Below, one piece after another: positions 1-10,446 of a DNA stretch of 64,000 bases; position 1 is the stretch's first letter, and each line of letters opens with the position of its first letter. Below the pieces are notes generated by a model. It was not told the DNA's origin. It was given only the letters and a program-made list of their open reading frames with translations, and did not search any database. This stretch comes from Labia minor (taxonomy: Eukaryota > Arthropoda > Insecta > Dermaptera > Spongiphoridae). A program made the translations under genes and the position numbers. Location: the NCBI GenBank assembly GCA_963082975.1, contig OY720350.1, positions 17,144,910 through 17,208,909 on the forward strand. Reading direction: 5' to 3'.

Positions 1-103
1 TGAAACTATATTTCAAGTACTACATGTTATTTTGATTAATTTTAATTATATCTCCTCTTCCACAAAGTTTTTGTCTATTTACTCTTATTCAATGTGCCTG
101 TAC

Positions 104-115
104 ATAATAACGTAT
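104..115. repeat. Left target-site duplication of the PLE array
   Basis: ATAATAACGTAT is repeated exactly at 10447-10458. Its last two bases could also be element sequence, so at least 10 bp are unambiguous. PLE duplications are typically of this order and variable in length. Confidence 0.85.
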
Positions 116-241
116 TTTTAGGTTATATTTCTCATAAATGTATTTATTAAAGCTTTTGTGGTTATTTTGATAATTATTAAGAGAATTTTTATTAAAAGAC
201 CACATTATTTGTATAAAATTATTTATTAAATTAAAATAATT

Positions 242-281
242 GTACAACGTTTCAACTGCTTATTCTGCAGTCGTTTTCAAG
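242..281 (-). ncRNA. Hammerhead-like segment, outer minus pseudo-LTR
   Basis: Mirror of 10340-10379 on the minus strand, with the same stem and imperfect core. Confidence 0.42.
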
Positions 282-345
282 TAACCGTACGCTTGCTCCG
301 ATTCAAGCGGACTGATGCATGTCGGGACACGTCACCTCTTATATA
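282..345 (-). promoter_or_regulatory. PLE core promoter copy, outer minus pseudo-LTR
   Basis: Mirror of 10276-10339, with the putative start at 313, directed leftward out of the array. Confidence 0.55.
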
Positions 346-561
346 GGCAGTGATATTGGCGCCAATTTTTGGCTCCAATTTTTACCGCCAATTCTTAATC
401 TCAACATGAAGTCAGCAGCAATTGTCAAAGCAAGCGTTTACAATCAAGAAGTATGATAGTGCATTATGTCTCTAAAATGAAGATACTAAATTATTTCCAT
501 AATCAAGATATATACATAAATACACATTAGATTAATTATATTTAATTTAATCTGACAAATT

Positions 562-2934
562 TTACTCATCCAACACTATGTTCCACATCTTATTAAGTCT
601 ATATCCATCCTCTTTGTTAATATTATTGGGATGATTATCAATTTCTATAGATTCTTTTATTTTTCTTTTCCACCAATTATTTTCAATATGAAGTGTTTCT
701 ACATTATCTAAATTTATTTTATGTCCTGTTGTTAAGGCATGTTCTGCAATTGCTGATTGATTTGGATGTTTCAATCTAATGGCTCTCTCATGTTCAGACA
801 GTCTTGTAGAAATCTTTCTACTTGTTTCACCAATGTATACTTTTTTGCATTCACAAGTTACCTTATAAACTCCATTATTTTCGTTTTTAATTTTGTCTTT
901 TATATTTGAGGTGAGAGAAGACATTTGTTTATGAGGTTTATATGTTACTCTGATGTTGTGTTTCCTCAATTTTGACGCTATTTTTTCTGTTGTTCCTTTT
1001 ATATAAGGTAATGTTATTTGTGATCTGTATATTGGTTTTTCATTTTCATTTTTGATTTCTGTCTTTTTTGTTTTACTGAATTTCCTAATTTCATATTCCG
1101 AGAAGCCATTGTTTATGAAAGCTTCCTTCAATCGTTGTTTTTCTTTTTTAATGTTTTCATTTGAGCATATCTCTTCGGCTCTTTTGTGCAGTGTTTTTAT
1201 CACTCCATATTTTTGTGATGGATGGTGGTGGGAATCTGCGTGGATATATCTGTTGGTGTGAGTTGTTTTCCTGAAAATATCAAACCTTAATCTATTCTGT
1301 TTCTTTTTAATTAATACATCAAGAAACGGTAACTCTTCATTTATTTCCCATTCAACGCTTAGTTTTATATTTTTATGTAAATTATTTGCTGCTTCTACAA
1401 ATTTAACTAAAGAATCCTTACCATGAGGCCAAATCATCAAAATATCATCCACATATCTAAGAAACAGTTTTGGTTTCTTTATTGCATTATTGACCAATTT
1501 TGATTCAAATTCTTCCATGAATATGTTAGCGAATACTGGGCTTAGTGGACTACCCATAGCACATCCTTCTTTTTGCTTATAAATCTTTTTATCATAAATA
1601 AAGTATGTAGATTTTTGGCAAAATTCTATTAATTCGAGAGTATTTTTATCTAATGTAATGTTTGATTTTATAATCTCAATGGTCTCGTCAATAGGAACAT
1701 TTGTGTACAAGGAGTCCACATCCAGACTCACCAATATATCATTTTTTGTAATTTCTACTTTTGATAACATTTCTACTAAGTGGGTGGAATTTTTAACGTA
1801 TGAAAAATTAGTACCTGTAAATGGTTTTAACAAATGTGCTAGATATTTTGATGAGTTGTAAGTCACTGAATTGATTTGACTAACTATTGGTCTTAAAGGT
1901 TTGTTGGTTTTATGGATTTTGGGATTACCGTATATTTTTGGTATTTGTGGATCTTTCGGTTTTAATTTATCTTTATCTTTTTCCTCAATAGGTAGATTCT
2001 TTATTATTGATTTTAGTTTTCTACAGAATTTATCCGTTGGATCTTTTTTCTGTATTTCGTAGGTAGAAGAATTCAAAATATTTTCCATTTTTTGTTTATA
2101 ATCCACTGTATTCATTACAACAGTGGCGTTACCTTTGTCGGCAGGGATAATCTTTAGAGAGTCATCGTTTCTAATTTCCTTCAGAGCACGCATCTCAGAT
2201 TTTGTCAAATTTGGTTTGGGTGGTTTAGCATTTTTCAGTATGTTAATCGTATCAAATCTAATTTCCTCTGCAATGTTGTTTGGTAAGTTATATAAGGATG
2301 ATTCAATTGAACTAACTATCTCAATTTTTGGAATTTTATTCGGTGCTATGGAGAACTTTGGTCCTTTTGCTAACACTGAGATGGTATTTTTGTCAAGACT
2401 TTTATTTGATAGATTGACTACTAATTTGTTATTATCAAAATTCTGAATAGATGTTTTAGTCTTATTGAATGAAAGTTTATCAAATTTTGATTTTTGAATA
2501 TCGGTTTGTTTTTTATGTGTAAATTTAAAGTGTGTCTGGGATACGTGCTGCAAATAAGAAATTTCTTCCTGGGTTAAAACAGATTTTAGATTATTATATA
2601 TATTGAATAAATCAGTGTCTAATGTAAATAAAACTTGCCTGATATTTGTGATGCGTTCTCGTAACAGAGCCAAACTAGCATTATTATATATGCTAGTCGC
2701 TCTTTTTGTGTATACAACTCGCTTAATATAAAAGCCTTTTGGTATAATATCTTGATCACGACATCTTTTTAAGAAATTCAAAGAACTTAATAATTTTGCT
2801 TTTTTAACAATTAATCCATCATAACTCCTTACCTGCTTTTGAATTTTTAGGTTATATTTCTCATAAATGTATTTATTAAAGCTTTTGTGGTTATTTTGAT
2901 AATTATTAAGAGAATTTTTATTAAAAGACCACAT
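562..2934 (-). CDS. Penelope-like reverse transcriptase / GIY-YIG endonuclease, full copy (minus arm)
   Basis: Intact 790-codon frame, identical in protein to the copy at 7687-10059. The start is taken at the ATG (Met-Trp-Ser-Phe) because the 14 codons before it begin with TTG, not a likely eukaryotic start. Visible motifs: CR...IPKG near residues 57-66; ADKG near 265-268; PKIHK 338-342 and RPIVS 348-352; RT motif A with Asp405 (SLDVDSLYTNVP); motif B GCAMGSPLSPVFANIFME 457-474; catalytic YVDD 494-497; FLDVLI 537-542; C-terminal GIY-YIG domain (GVY 688-690, Cys694/Cys696, VYIG 699-702, Arg711, Glu731, His732, His738). The known role is target-primed reverse transcription of the element RNA. 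The Cys/His pattern fits the endonuclease-bearing Penelope clade. No frame damage is seen, so activity is possible but unproven. Confidence 0.93.
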   Translation of the reverse strand: MWSFNKNSLNNYQNNHKSFNKYIYEKYNLKIQKQVRSYDGLIVKKAKLLSSLNFLKRCRDQDIIPKGFYIKRVVYTKRATSIYNNASLALLRERITNIRQVLFTLDTDLFNIYNNLKSVLTQEEISYLQHVSQTHFKFTHKKQTDIQKSKFDKLSFNKTKTSIQNFDNNKLVVNLSNKSLDKNTISVLAKGPKFSIAPNKIPKIEIVSSIESSLYNLPNNIAEEIRFDTINILKNAKPPKPNLTKSEMRALKEIRNDDSLKIIPADKGNATVVMNTVDYKQKMENILNSSTYEIQKKDPTDKFCRKLKSIIKNLPIEEKDKDKLKPKDPQIPKIYGNPKIHKTNKPLRPIVSQINSVTYNSSKYLAHLLKPFTGTNFSYVKNSTHLVEMLSKVEITKNDILVSLDVDSLYTNVPIDETIEIIKSNITLDKNTLELIEFCQKSTYFIYDKKIYKQKEGCAMGSPLSPVFANIFMEEFESKLVNNAIKKPKLFLRYVDDILMIWPHGKDSLVKFVEAANNLHKNIKLSVEWEINEELPFLDVLIKKKQNRLRFDIFRKTTHTNRYIHADSHHHPSQKYGVIKTLHKRAEEICSNENIKKEKQRLKEAFINNGFSEYEIRKFSKTKKTEIKNENEKPIYRSQITLPYIKGTTEKIASKLRKHNIRVTYKPHKQMSSLTSNIKDKIKNENNGVYKVTCECKKVYIGETSRKISTRLSEHERAIRLKHPNQSAIAEHALTTGHKINLDNVETLHIENNWWKRKIKESIEIDNHPNNINKEDGYRLNKMWNIVLDE

Positions 2935-2970
2935 TATTTGTATAAAATTATTTATTAAATTAAAATAATT

Positions 2971-3010
2971 GTACAACGTTTCAACTGCTTATTCTGCAGT
3001 CGTTTTCAAG
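2971..3010 (-). ncRNA. Hammerhead-like segment, inner minus pseudo-LTR
   Basis: Mirror of 7611-7650 on the minus strand, with the same stem and the same imperfect core. Confidence 0.42.
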
Positions 3011-3074
3011 TAACCGTACGCTTGCTCCGATTCAAGCGGACTGATGCATGTCGGGACACGTCACCTCTTATATA
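3011..3074 (-). promoter_or_regulatory. PLE core promoter copy, minus arm
   Basis: Mirror of 7547-7610. The TATA box is at 3074-3067 and the putative start at 3042 on the minus strand, upstream of the full ORF 562-2934. Confidence 0.6.
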
Positions 3075-3290
3075 GGCAGTGATATTGGCGCCAATTTTTG
3101 GCTCCAATTTTTACCGCCAATTCTTAATCTCAACATGAAGTCAGCAGCAATTGTCAAAGCAAGCGTTTACAATCAAGAAGTATGATAGTGCATTATGTCT
3201 CTAAAATGAAGATACTAAATTATTTCCATAATCAAGATATATACATAAATACACATTAGATTAATTATATTTAATTTAATCTGACAAATT

Positions 3291-5390
3291 TTACTCATCC
3301 AACACTATGTTCCACATCTTATTAAGTCTATATCCATCCTCTTTGTTAATATTATTGGGATGATTATCAATTTCTATAGATTCTTTTATTTTTCTTTTCC
3401 ACCAATTATTTTCAATATGAAGTGTTTCTACATTATCTAAATTTATTTTATGTCCTGTTGTTAAGGCATGTTCTGCAATTGCTGATTGATTTGGATGTTT
3501 CAATCTAATGGCTCTCTCATGTTCAGACAGTCTTGTAGAAATCTTTCTACTTGTTTCACCAATGTATACTTTTTTGCATTCACAAGTTACCTTATAAACT
3601 CCATTATTTTCGTTTTTAATTTTGTCTTTTATATTTGAGGTGAGAGAAGACATTTGTTTATGAGGTTTATATGTTACTCTGATGTTGTGTTTCCTCAATT
3701 TTGACGCTATTTTTTCTGTTGTTCCTTTTATATAAGGTAATGTTATTTGTGATCTGTATATTGGTTTTTCATTTTCATTTTTGATTTCTGTCTTTTTTGT
3801 TTTACTGAATTTCCTAATTTCATATTCCGAGAAGCCATTGTTTATGAAAGCTTCCTTCAATCGTTGTTTTTCTTTTTTAATGTTTTCATTTGAGCATATC
3901 TCTTCGGCTCTTTTGTGCAGTGTTTTTATCACTCCATATTTTTGTGATGGATGGTGGTGGGAATCTGCGTGGATATATCTGTTGGTGTGAGTTGTTTTCC
4001 TGAAAATATCAAACCTTAATCTATTCTGTTTCTTTTTAATTAATACATCAAGAAACGGTAACTCTTCATTTATTTCCCATTCAACGCTTAGTTTTATATT
4101 TTTATGTAAATTATTTGCTGCTTCTACAAATTTAACTAAAGAATCCTTACCATGAGGCCAAATCATCAAAATATCATCCACATATCTAAGAAACAGTTTT
4201 GGTTTCTTTATTGCATTATTGACCAATTTTGATTCAAATTCTTCCATGAATATGTTAGCGAATACTGGGCTTAGTGGACTACCCATAGCACATCCTTCTT
4301 TTTGCTTATAAATCTTTTTATCATAAATAAAGTATGTAGATTTTTGGCAAAATTCTATTAATTCGAGAGTATTTTTATCTAATGTAATGTTTGATTTTAT
4401 AATCTCAATGGTCTCGTCAATAGGAACATTTGTGTACAAGGAGTCCACATCCAGACTCACCAATATATCATTTTTTGTAATTTCTACTTTTGATAACATT
4501 TCTACTAAGTGGGTGGAATTTTTAACGTATGAAAAATTAGTACCTGTAAATGGTTTTAACAAATGTGCTAGATATTTTGATGAGTTGTAAGTCACTGAAT
4601 TGATTTGACTAACTATTGGTCTTAAAGGTTTGTTGGTTTTATGGATTTTGGGATTACCGTATATTTTTGGTATTTGTGGATCTTTCGGTTTTAATTTATC
4701 TTTATCTTTTTCCTCAATAGGTAGATTCTTTATTATTGATTTTAGTTTTCTACAGAATTTATCCGTTGGATCTTTTTTCTGTATTTCGTAGGTAGAAGAA
4801 TTCAAAATATTTTCCATTTTTTGTTTATAATCCACTGTATTCATTACAACAGTGGCGTTACCTTTGTCGGCAGGGATAATCTTTAGAGAGTCATCGTTTC
4901 TAATTTCCTTCAGAGCACGCATCTCAGATTTTGTCAAATTTGGTTTGGGTGGTTTAGCATTTTTCAGTATGTTAATCGTATCAAATCTAATTTCCTCTGC
5001 AATGTTGTTTGGTAAGTTATATAAGGATGATTCAATTGAACTAACTATCTCAATTTTTGGAATTTTATTCGGTGCTATGGAGAACTTTGGTCCTTTTGCT
5101 AACACTGAGATGGTATTTTTGTCAAGACTTTTATTTGATAGATTGACTACTAATTTGTTATTATCAAAATTCTGAATAGATGTTTTAGTCTTATTGAATG
5201 AAAGTTTATCAAATTTTGATTTTTGAATATCGGTTTGTTTTTTATGTGTAAATTTAAAGTGTGTCTGGGATACGTGCTGCAAATAAGAAATTTCTTCCTG
5301 GGTTAAAACAGATTTTAGATTATTATATATATTGAATAAATCAGTGTCTAATGTAAATAAAACTTGCCTGATATTTGTGATGCGTTCTCG
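3291..5390 (-). pseudogene. PLE RT/endonuclease ORF, 5'-truncated (minus arm)
   Basis: The reading frame matches the full protein from about Arg92 to the end, so the RT core and GIY-YIG domain remain but the N-terminal 91 residues and start codon are missing. It stops at the head-to-head junction. An apparent extension upstream runs into antisense sequence of the plus arm and is an accident of the join. It lies directly upstream, in element sense, of the pseudo-LTR feeding the full copy at 562-2934, as in the tandem partial-plus-full arrangement usual for PLEs. No internal stop is present. Confidence 0.9.
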
Positions 5391-7330
5391 ATATTCAAAA
5401 ATCAAAATTTGATAAACTTTCATTCAATAAGACTAAAACATCTATTCAGAATTTTGATAATAACAAATTAGTAGTCAATCTATCAAATAAAAGTCTTGAC
5501 AAAAATACCATCTCAGTGTTAGCAAAAGGACCAAAGTTCTCCATAGCACCGAATAAAATTCCAAAAATTGAGATAGTTAGTTCAATTGAATCATCCTTAT
5601 ATAACTTACCAAACAACATTGCAGAGGAAATTAGATTTGATACGATTAACATACTGAAAAATGCTAAACCACCCAAACCAAATTTGACAAAATCTGAGAT
5701 GCGTGCTCTGAAGGAAATTAGAAACGATGACTCTCTAAAGATTATCCCTGCCGACAAAGGTAACGCCACTGTTGTAATGAATACAGTGGATTATAAACAA
5801 AAAATGGAAAATATTTTGAATTCTTCTACCTACGAAATACAGAAAAAAGATCCAACGGATAAATTCTGTAGAAAACTAAAATCAATAATAAAGAATCTAC
5901 CTATTGAGGAAAAAGATAAAGATAAATTAAAACCGAAAGATCCACAAATACCAAAAATATACGGTAATCCCAAAATCCATAAAACCAACAAACCTTTAAG
6001 ACCAATAGTTAGTCAAATCAATTCAGTGACTTACAACTCATCAAAATATCTAGCACATTTGTTAAAACCATTTACAGGTACTAATTTTTCATACGTTAAA
6101 AATTCCACCCACTTAGTAGAAATGTTATCAAAAGTAGAAATTACAAAAAATGATATATTGGTGAGTCTGGATGTGGACTCCTTGTACACAAATGTTCCTA
6201 TTGACGAGACCATTGAGATTATAAAATCAAACATTACATTAGATAAAAATACTCTCGAATTAATAGAATTTTGCCAAAAATCTACATACTTTATTTATGA
6301 TAAAAAGATTTATAAGCAAAAAGAAGGATGTGCTATGGGTAGTCCACTAAGCCCAGTATTCGCTAACATATTCATGGAAGAATTTGAATCAAAATTGGTC
6401 AATAATGCAATAAAGAAACCAAAACTGTTTCTTAGATATGTGGATGATATTTTGATGATTTGGCCTCATGGTAAGGATTCTTTAGTTAAATTTGTAGAAG
6501 CAGCAAATAATTTACATAAAAATATAAAACTAAGCGTTGAATGGGAAATAAATGAAGAGTTACCGTTTCTTGATGTATTAATTAAAAAGAAACAGAATAG
6601 ATTAAGGTTTGATATTTTCAGGAAAACAACTCACACCAACAGATATATCCACGCAGATTCCCACCACCATCCATCACAAAAATATGGAGTGATAAAAACA
6701 CTGCACAAAAGAGCCGAAGAGATATGCTCAAATGAAAACATTAAAAAAGAAAAACAACGATTGAAGGAAGCTTTCATAAACAATGGCTTCTCGGAATATG
6801 AAATTAGGAAATTCAGTAAAACAAAAAAGACAGAAATCAAAAATGAAAATGAAAAACCAATATACAGATCACAAATAACATTACCTTATATAAAAGGAAC
6901 AACAGAAAAAATAGCGTCAAAATTGAGGAAACACAACATCAGAGTAACATATAAACCTCATAAACAAATGTCTTCTCTCACCTCAAATATAAAAGACAAA
7001 ATTAAAAACGAAAATAATGGAGTTTATAAGGTAACTTGTGAATGCAAAAAAGTATACATTGGTGAAACAAGTAGAAAGATTTCTACAAGACTGTCTGAAC
7101 ATGAGAGAGCCATTAGATTGAAACATCCAAATCAATCAGCAATTGCAGAACATGCCTTAACAACAGGACATAAAATAAATTTAGATAATGTAGAAACACT
7201 TCATATTGAAAATAATTGGTGGAAAAGAAAAATAAAAGAATCTATAGAAATTGATAATCATCCCAATAATATTAACAAAGAGGATGGATATAGACTTAAT
7301 AAGATGTGGAACATAGTGTTGGATGAGTAA
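5391..7330 (+). pseudogene. PLE RT/endonuclease ORF, 5'-truncated (plus arm)
   Basis: Begins inside the codon for Asp145 of the full protein and runs unbroken to the normal stop, keeping the RT core and GIY-YIG domain. It has lost about 53 residues more than its minus-strand partner, so the two truncation points at the junction were independent. The first in-frame near-start codons are internal and give no evidence of translation. The downstream pseudo-LTR at 7331-7686 leads into the full plus copy. Confidence 0.9.
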
Positions 7331-7546
7331 AATTTGTCAGATTAAATTAAATATAATTAATCTAATGTGTATTTATGTATATATCTTGATTATGGAAATA
7401 ATTTAGTATCTTCATTTTAGAGACATAATGCACTATCATACTTCTTGATTGTAAACGCTTGCTTTGACAATTGCTGCTGACTTCATGTTGAGATTAAGAA
7501 TTGGCGGTAAAAATTGGAGCCAAAAATTGGCGCCAATATCACTGCC

Positions 7547-7610
7547 TATATAAGAGGTGACGTGTCCCGACATGCATCAGTCCGCTTGAATCGGAGCAAG
7601 CGTACGGTTA
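7547..7610 (+). promoter_or_regulatory. PLE core promoter: TATA, TCAGT initiator, DPE-like
   Basis: TATATAAG at 7547-7554, TCAGT at 7577-7581 with the putative +1 A at 7579 (32 bases after the first T of the TATA box), and GGTTA at 7606-7610, which is +28 to +32 and fits the RGWYV downstream element. Spacing matches arthropod RNA polymerase II core promoters. It would drive the full copy at 7687. Confidence 0.6.
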
Positions 7611-7650
7611 CTTGAAAACGACTGCAGAATAAGCAGTTGAAACGTTGTAC
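7611..7650 (+). ncRNA. Hammerhead-ribozyme-like segment in PLE 5' region
   Basis: PLEs are known to carry minimal type I hammerhead motifs. Here GACTGC, loop AGAATAA and GCAGTT form a stem II, followed by GAAAC, GTT and GTA, which would give the short stem III and cleavage triplet. The CUGANGA box is poor: the sequence at that place is TTGAAAA, and no clear stem I is visible. It is therefore a likely derived or inactive hammerhead. The same segment recurs at 10340-10379 (+), 2971-3010 (-) and 242-281 (-), and in the fragment at 21475-21657. Confidence 0.45.
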
Positions 7651-7686
7651 AATTATTTTAATTTAATAAATAATTTTATACAAATA

Positions 7687-10059
7687 ATGTGGTCTTTTAA
7701 TAAAAATTCTCTTAATAATTATCAAAATAACCACAAAAGCTTTAATAAATACATTTATGAGAAATATAACCTAAAAATTCAAAAGCAGGTAAGGAGTTAT
7801 GATGGATTAATTGTTAAAAAAGCAAAATTATTAAGTTCTTTGAATTTCTTAAAAAGATGTCGTGATCAAGATATTATACCAAAAGGCTTTTATATTAAGC
7901 GAGTTGTATACACAAAAAGAGCGACTAGCATATATAATAATGCTAGTTTGGCTCTGTTACGAGAACGCATCACAAATATCAGGCAAGTTTTATTTACATT
8001 AGACACTGATTTATTCAATATATATAATAATCTAAAATCTGTTTTAACCCAGGAAGAAATTTCTTATTTGCAGCACGTATCCCAGACACACTTTAAATTT
8101 ACACATAAAAAACAAACCGATATTCAAAAATCAAAATTTGATAAACTTTCATTCAATAAGACTAAAACATCTATTCAGAATTTTGATAATAACAAATTAG
8201 TAGTCAATCTATCAAATAAAAGTCTTGACAAAAATACCATCTCAGTGTTAGCAAAAGGACCAAAGTTCTCCATAGCACCGAATAAAATTCCAAAAATTGA
8301 GATAGTTAGTTCAATTGAATCATCCTTATATAACTTACCAAACAACATTGCAGAGGAAATTAGATTTGATACGATTAACATACTGAAAAATGCTAAACCA
8401 CCCAAACCAAATTTGACAAAATCTGAGATGCGTGCTCTGAAGGAAATTAGAAACGATGACTCTCTAAAGATTATCCCTGCCGACAAAGGTAACGCCACTG
8501 TTGTAATGAATACAGTGGATTATAAACAAAAAATGGAAAATATTTTGAATTCTTCTACCTACGAAATACAGAAAAAAGATCCAACGGATAAATTCTGTAG
8601 AAAACTAAAATCAATAATAAAGAATCTACCTATTGAGGAAAAAGATAAAGATAAATTAAAACCGAAAGATCCACAAATACCAAAAATATACGGTAATCCC
8701 AAAATCCATAAAACCAACAAACCTTTAAGACCAATAGTTAGTCAAATCAATTCAGTGACTTACAACTCATCAAAATATCTAGCACATTTGTTAAAACCAT
8801 TTACAGGTACTAATTTTTCATACGTTAAAAATTCCACCCACTTAGTAGAAATGTTATCAAAAGTAGAAATTACAAAAAATGATATATTGGTGAGTCTGGA
8901 TGTGGACTCCTTGTACACAAATGTTCCTATTGACGAGACCATTGAGATTATAAAATCAAACATTACATTAGATAAAAATACTCTCGAATTAATAGAATTT
9001 TGCCAAAAATCTACATACTTTATTTATGATAAAAAGATTTATAAGCAAAAAGAAGGATGTGCTATGGGTAGTCCACTAAGCCCAGTATTCGCTAACATAT
9101 TCATGGAAGAATTTGAATCAAAATTGGTCAATAATGCAATAAAGAAACCAAAACTGTTTCTTAGATATGTGGATGATATTTTGATGATTTGGCCTCATGG
9201 TAAGGATTCTTTAGTTAAATTTGTAGAAGCAGCAAATAATTTACATAAAAATATAAAACTAAGCGTTGAATGGGAAATAAATGAAGAGTTACCGTTTCTT
9301 GATGTATTAATTAAAAAGAAACAGAATAGATTAAGGTTTGATATTTTCAGGAAAACAACTCACACCAACAGATATATCCACGCAGATTCCCACCACCATC
9401 CATCACAAAAATATGGAGTGATAAAAACACTGCACAAAAGAGCCGAAGAGATATGCTCAAATGAAAACATTAAAAAAGAAAAACAACGATTGAAGGAAGC
9501 TTTCATAAACAATGGCTTCTCGGAATATGAAATTAGGAAATTCAGTAAAACAAAAAAGACAGAAATCAAAAATGAAAATGAAAAACCAATATACAGATCA
9601 CAAATAACATTACCTTATATAAAAGGAACAACAGAAAAAATAGCGTCAAAATTGAGGAAACACAACATCAGAGTAACATATAAACCTCATAAACAAATGT
9701 CTTCTCTCACCTCAAATATAAAAGACAAAATTAAAAACGAAAATAATGGAGTTTATAAGGTAACTTGTGAATGCAAAAAAGTATACATTGGTGAAACAAG
9801 TAGAAAGATTTCTACAAGACTGTCTGAACATGAGAGAGCCATTAGATTGAAACATCCAAATCAATCAGCAATTGCAGAACATGCCTTAACAACAGGACAT
9901 AAAATAAATTTAGATAATGTAGAAACACTTCATATTGAAAATAATTGGTGGAAAAGAAAAATAAAAGAATCTATAGAAATTGATAATCATCCCAATAATA
10001 TTAACAAAGAGGATGGATATAGACTTAATAAGATGTGGAACATAGTGTTGGATGAGTAA
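7687..10059 (+). CDS. Penelope-like reverse transcriptase / GIY-YIG endonuclease, full copy (plus arm)
   Basis: Second intact 790-residue copy, the same protein as on the minus strand at 562-2934. The N-terminal region is Lys/Asn-rich. The central RT carries Asp405, the motif-B block 457-474 and YVDD 494-497. The C-terminus holds a GIY-YIG nuclease with its two Tyr, Arg711 and Glu731, plus the Cys-X-Cys and two His expected of the Penelope clade. The length is close to that usual for this clade. The ATG lies about 108 bases after the predicted transcription start in the upstream pseudo-LTR and just after the hammerhead-like segment. The first ~70 coding bases also carry polyadenylation-like AATAAA signals used, by inference, by the preceding copy. 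Confidence 0.93.
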   Translation: MWSFNKNSLNNYQNNHKSFNKYIYEKYNLKIQKQVRSYDGLIVKKAKLLSSLNFLKRCRDQDIIPKGFYIKRVVYTKRATSIYNNASLALLRERITNIRQVLFTLDTDLFNIYNNLKSVLTQEEISYLQHVSQTHFKFTHKKQTDIQKSKFDKLSFNKTKTSIQNFDNNKLVVNLSNKSLDKNTISVLAKGPKFSIAPNKIPKIEIVSSIESSLYNLPNNIAEEIRFDTINILKNAKPPKPNLTKSEMRALKEIRNDDSLKIIPADKGNATVVMNTVDYKQKMENILNSSTYEIQKKDPTDKFCRKLKSIIKNLPIEEKDKDKLKPKDPQIPKIYGNPKIHKTNKPLRPIVSQINSVTYNSSKYLAHLLKPFTGTNFSYVKNSTHLVEMLSKVEITKNDILVSLDVDSLYTNVPIDETIEIIKSNITLDKNTLELIEFCQKSTYFIYDKKIYKQKEGCAMGSPLSPVFANIFMEEFESKLVNNAIKKPKLFLRYVDDILMIWPHGKDSLVKFVEAANNLHKNIKLSVEWEINEELPFLDVLIKKKQNRLRFDIFRKTTHTNRYIHADSHHHPSQKYGVIKTLHKRAEEICSNENIKKEKQRLKEAFINNGFSEYEIRKFSKTKKTEIKNENEKPIYRSQITLPYIKGTTEKIASKLRKHNIRVTYKPHKQMSSLTSNIKDKIKNENNGVYKVTCECKKVYIGETSRKISTRLSEHERAIRLKHPNQSAIAEHALTTGHKINLDNVETLHIENNWWKRKIKESIEIDNHPNNINKEDGYRLNKMWNIVLDE

Positions 10060-10275
10060 AATTTGTCAGATTAAATTAAATATAATTAATCTAATGTGTA
10101 TTTATGTATATATCTTGATTATGGAAATAATTTAGTATCTTCATTTTAGAGACATAATGCACTATCATACTTCTTGATTGTAAACGCTTGCTTTGACAAT
10201 TGCTGCTGACTTCATGTTGAGATTAAGAATTGGCGGTAAAAATTGGAGCCAAAAATTGGCGCCAATATCACTGCC

Positions 10276-10339
10276 TATATAAGAGGTGACGTGTCCCGAC
10301 ATGCATCAGTCCGCTTGAATCGGAGCAAGCGTACGGTTA
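10276..10339 (+). promoter_or_regulatory. PLE core promoter copy, outer plus pseudo-LTR
   Basis: Identical to 7547-7610, with the putative start at 10308. It points out of the array into flanking DNA, so it could transcribe the host flank. Confidence 0.55.
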
Positions 10340-10379
10340 CTTGAAAACGACTGCAGAATAAGCAGTTGAAACGTTGTAC
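10340..10379 (+). ncRNA. Hammerhead-like segment, outer plus pseudo-LTR
   Basis: Same sequence as 7611-7650: paired CTGC/GCAG stem and GAAACGTTGTA half, with a degenerate CUGANGA box. Confidence 0.42.
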
Positions 10380-10446
10380 AATTATTTTAATTTAATAAAT
10401 AATTTTATACAAATAATGTGGTCTTTTAATAAAAATTCTCTTAATA

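Larger units (their letters stand above)
114..561 (-). repeat. PLE pseudo-LTR plus start of the next copy (minus arm outer end)
   Basis: In element sense this runs from the ORF stop through the 3' UTR/promoter region (561-248) into about 130 bases of another copy's 5' end, stopping at CCTAAAAAT. This 3' end is 59 bases further into the ORF region than that of the plus arm. AATAAA lies on the minus strand at 148-143, 29 bases before the end. Confidence 0.85.
2935..3290 (-). repeat. PLE pseudo-LTR between truncated and full minus copies
   Basis: Spacer of 356 bases between the stop of one ORF and the ATG of the next, duplicated at all four ORF ends of the array. It contains a GGCGCC-bearing segment, TATA box, initiator, DPE-like box and the hammerhead-like fold. 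The join to the flanking copy is seamless, with no extra bases. Confidence 0.88.
7331..7686 (+). repeat. PLE pseudo-LTR between truncated and full plus copies
   Basis: Plus-strand counterpart of 2935-3290. It supplies the 3' UTR of the upstream copy and the promoter and 5' UTR of the downstream one. A transcript starting at 7579 and ending near 10448 would be terminally redundant by about 140 bases, an R-like repeat. Confidence 0.88.

Noticed and set aside
2935..2976. Upstream TTG start giving an 804-residue PLE protein
   Set aside because: TTG is an unlikely eukaryotic start and the extension lies in the hammerhead/5' UTR region; the ATG 14 codons later is preferred.
1052..9569. Short open frames of 67, 69 and 107 codons repeated on the strand opposite each PLE ORF
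   Set aside because: They are antisense shadows that repeat only because the PLE copies repeat.
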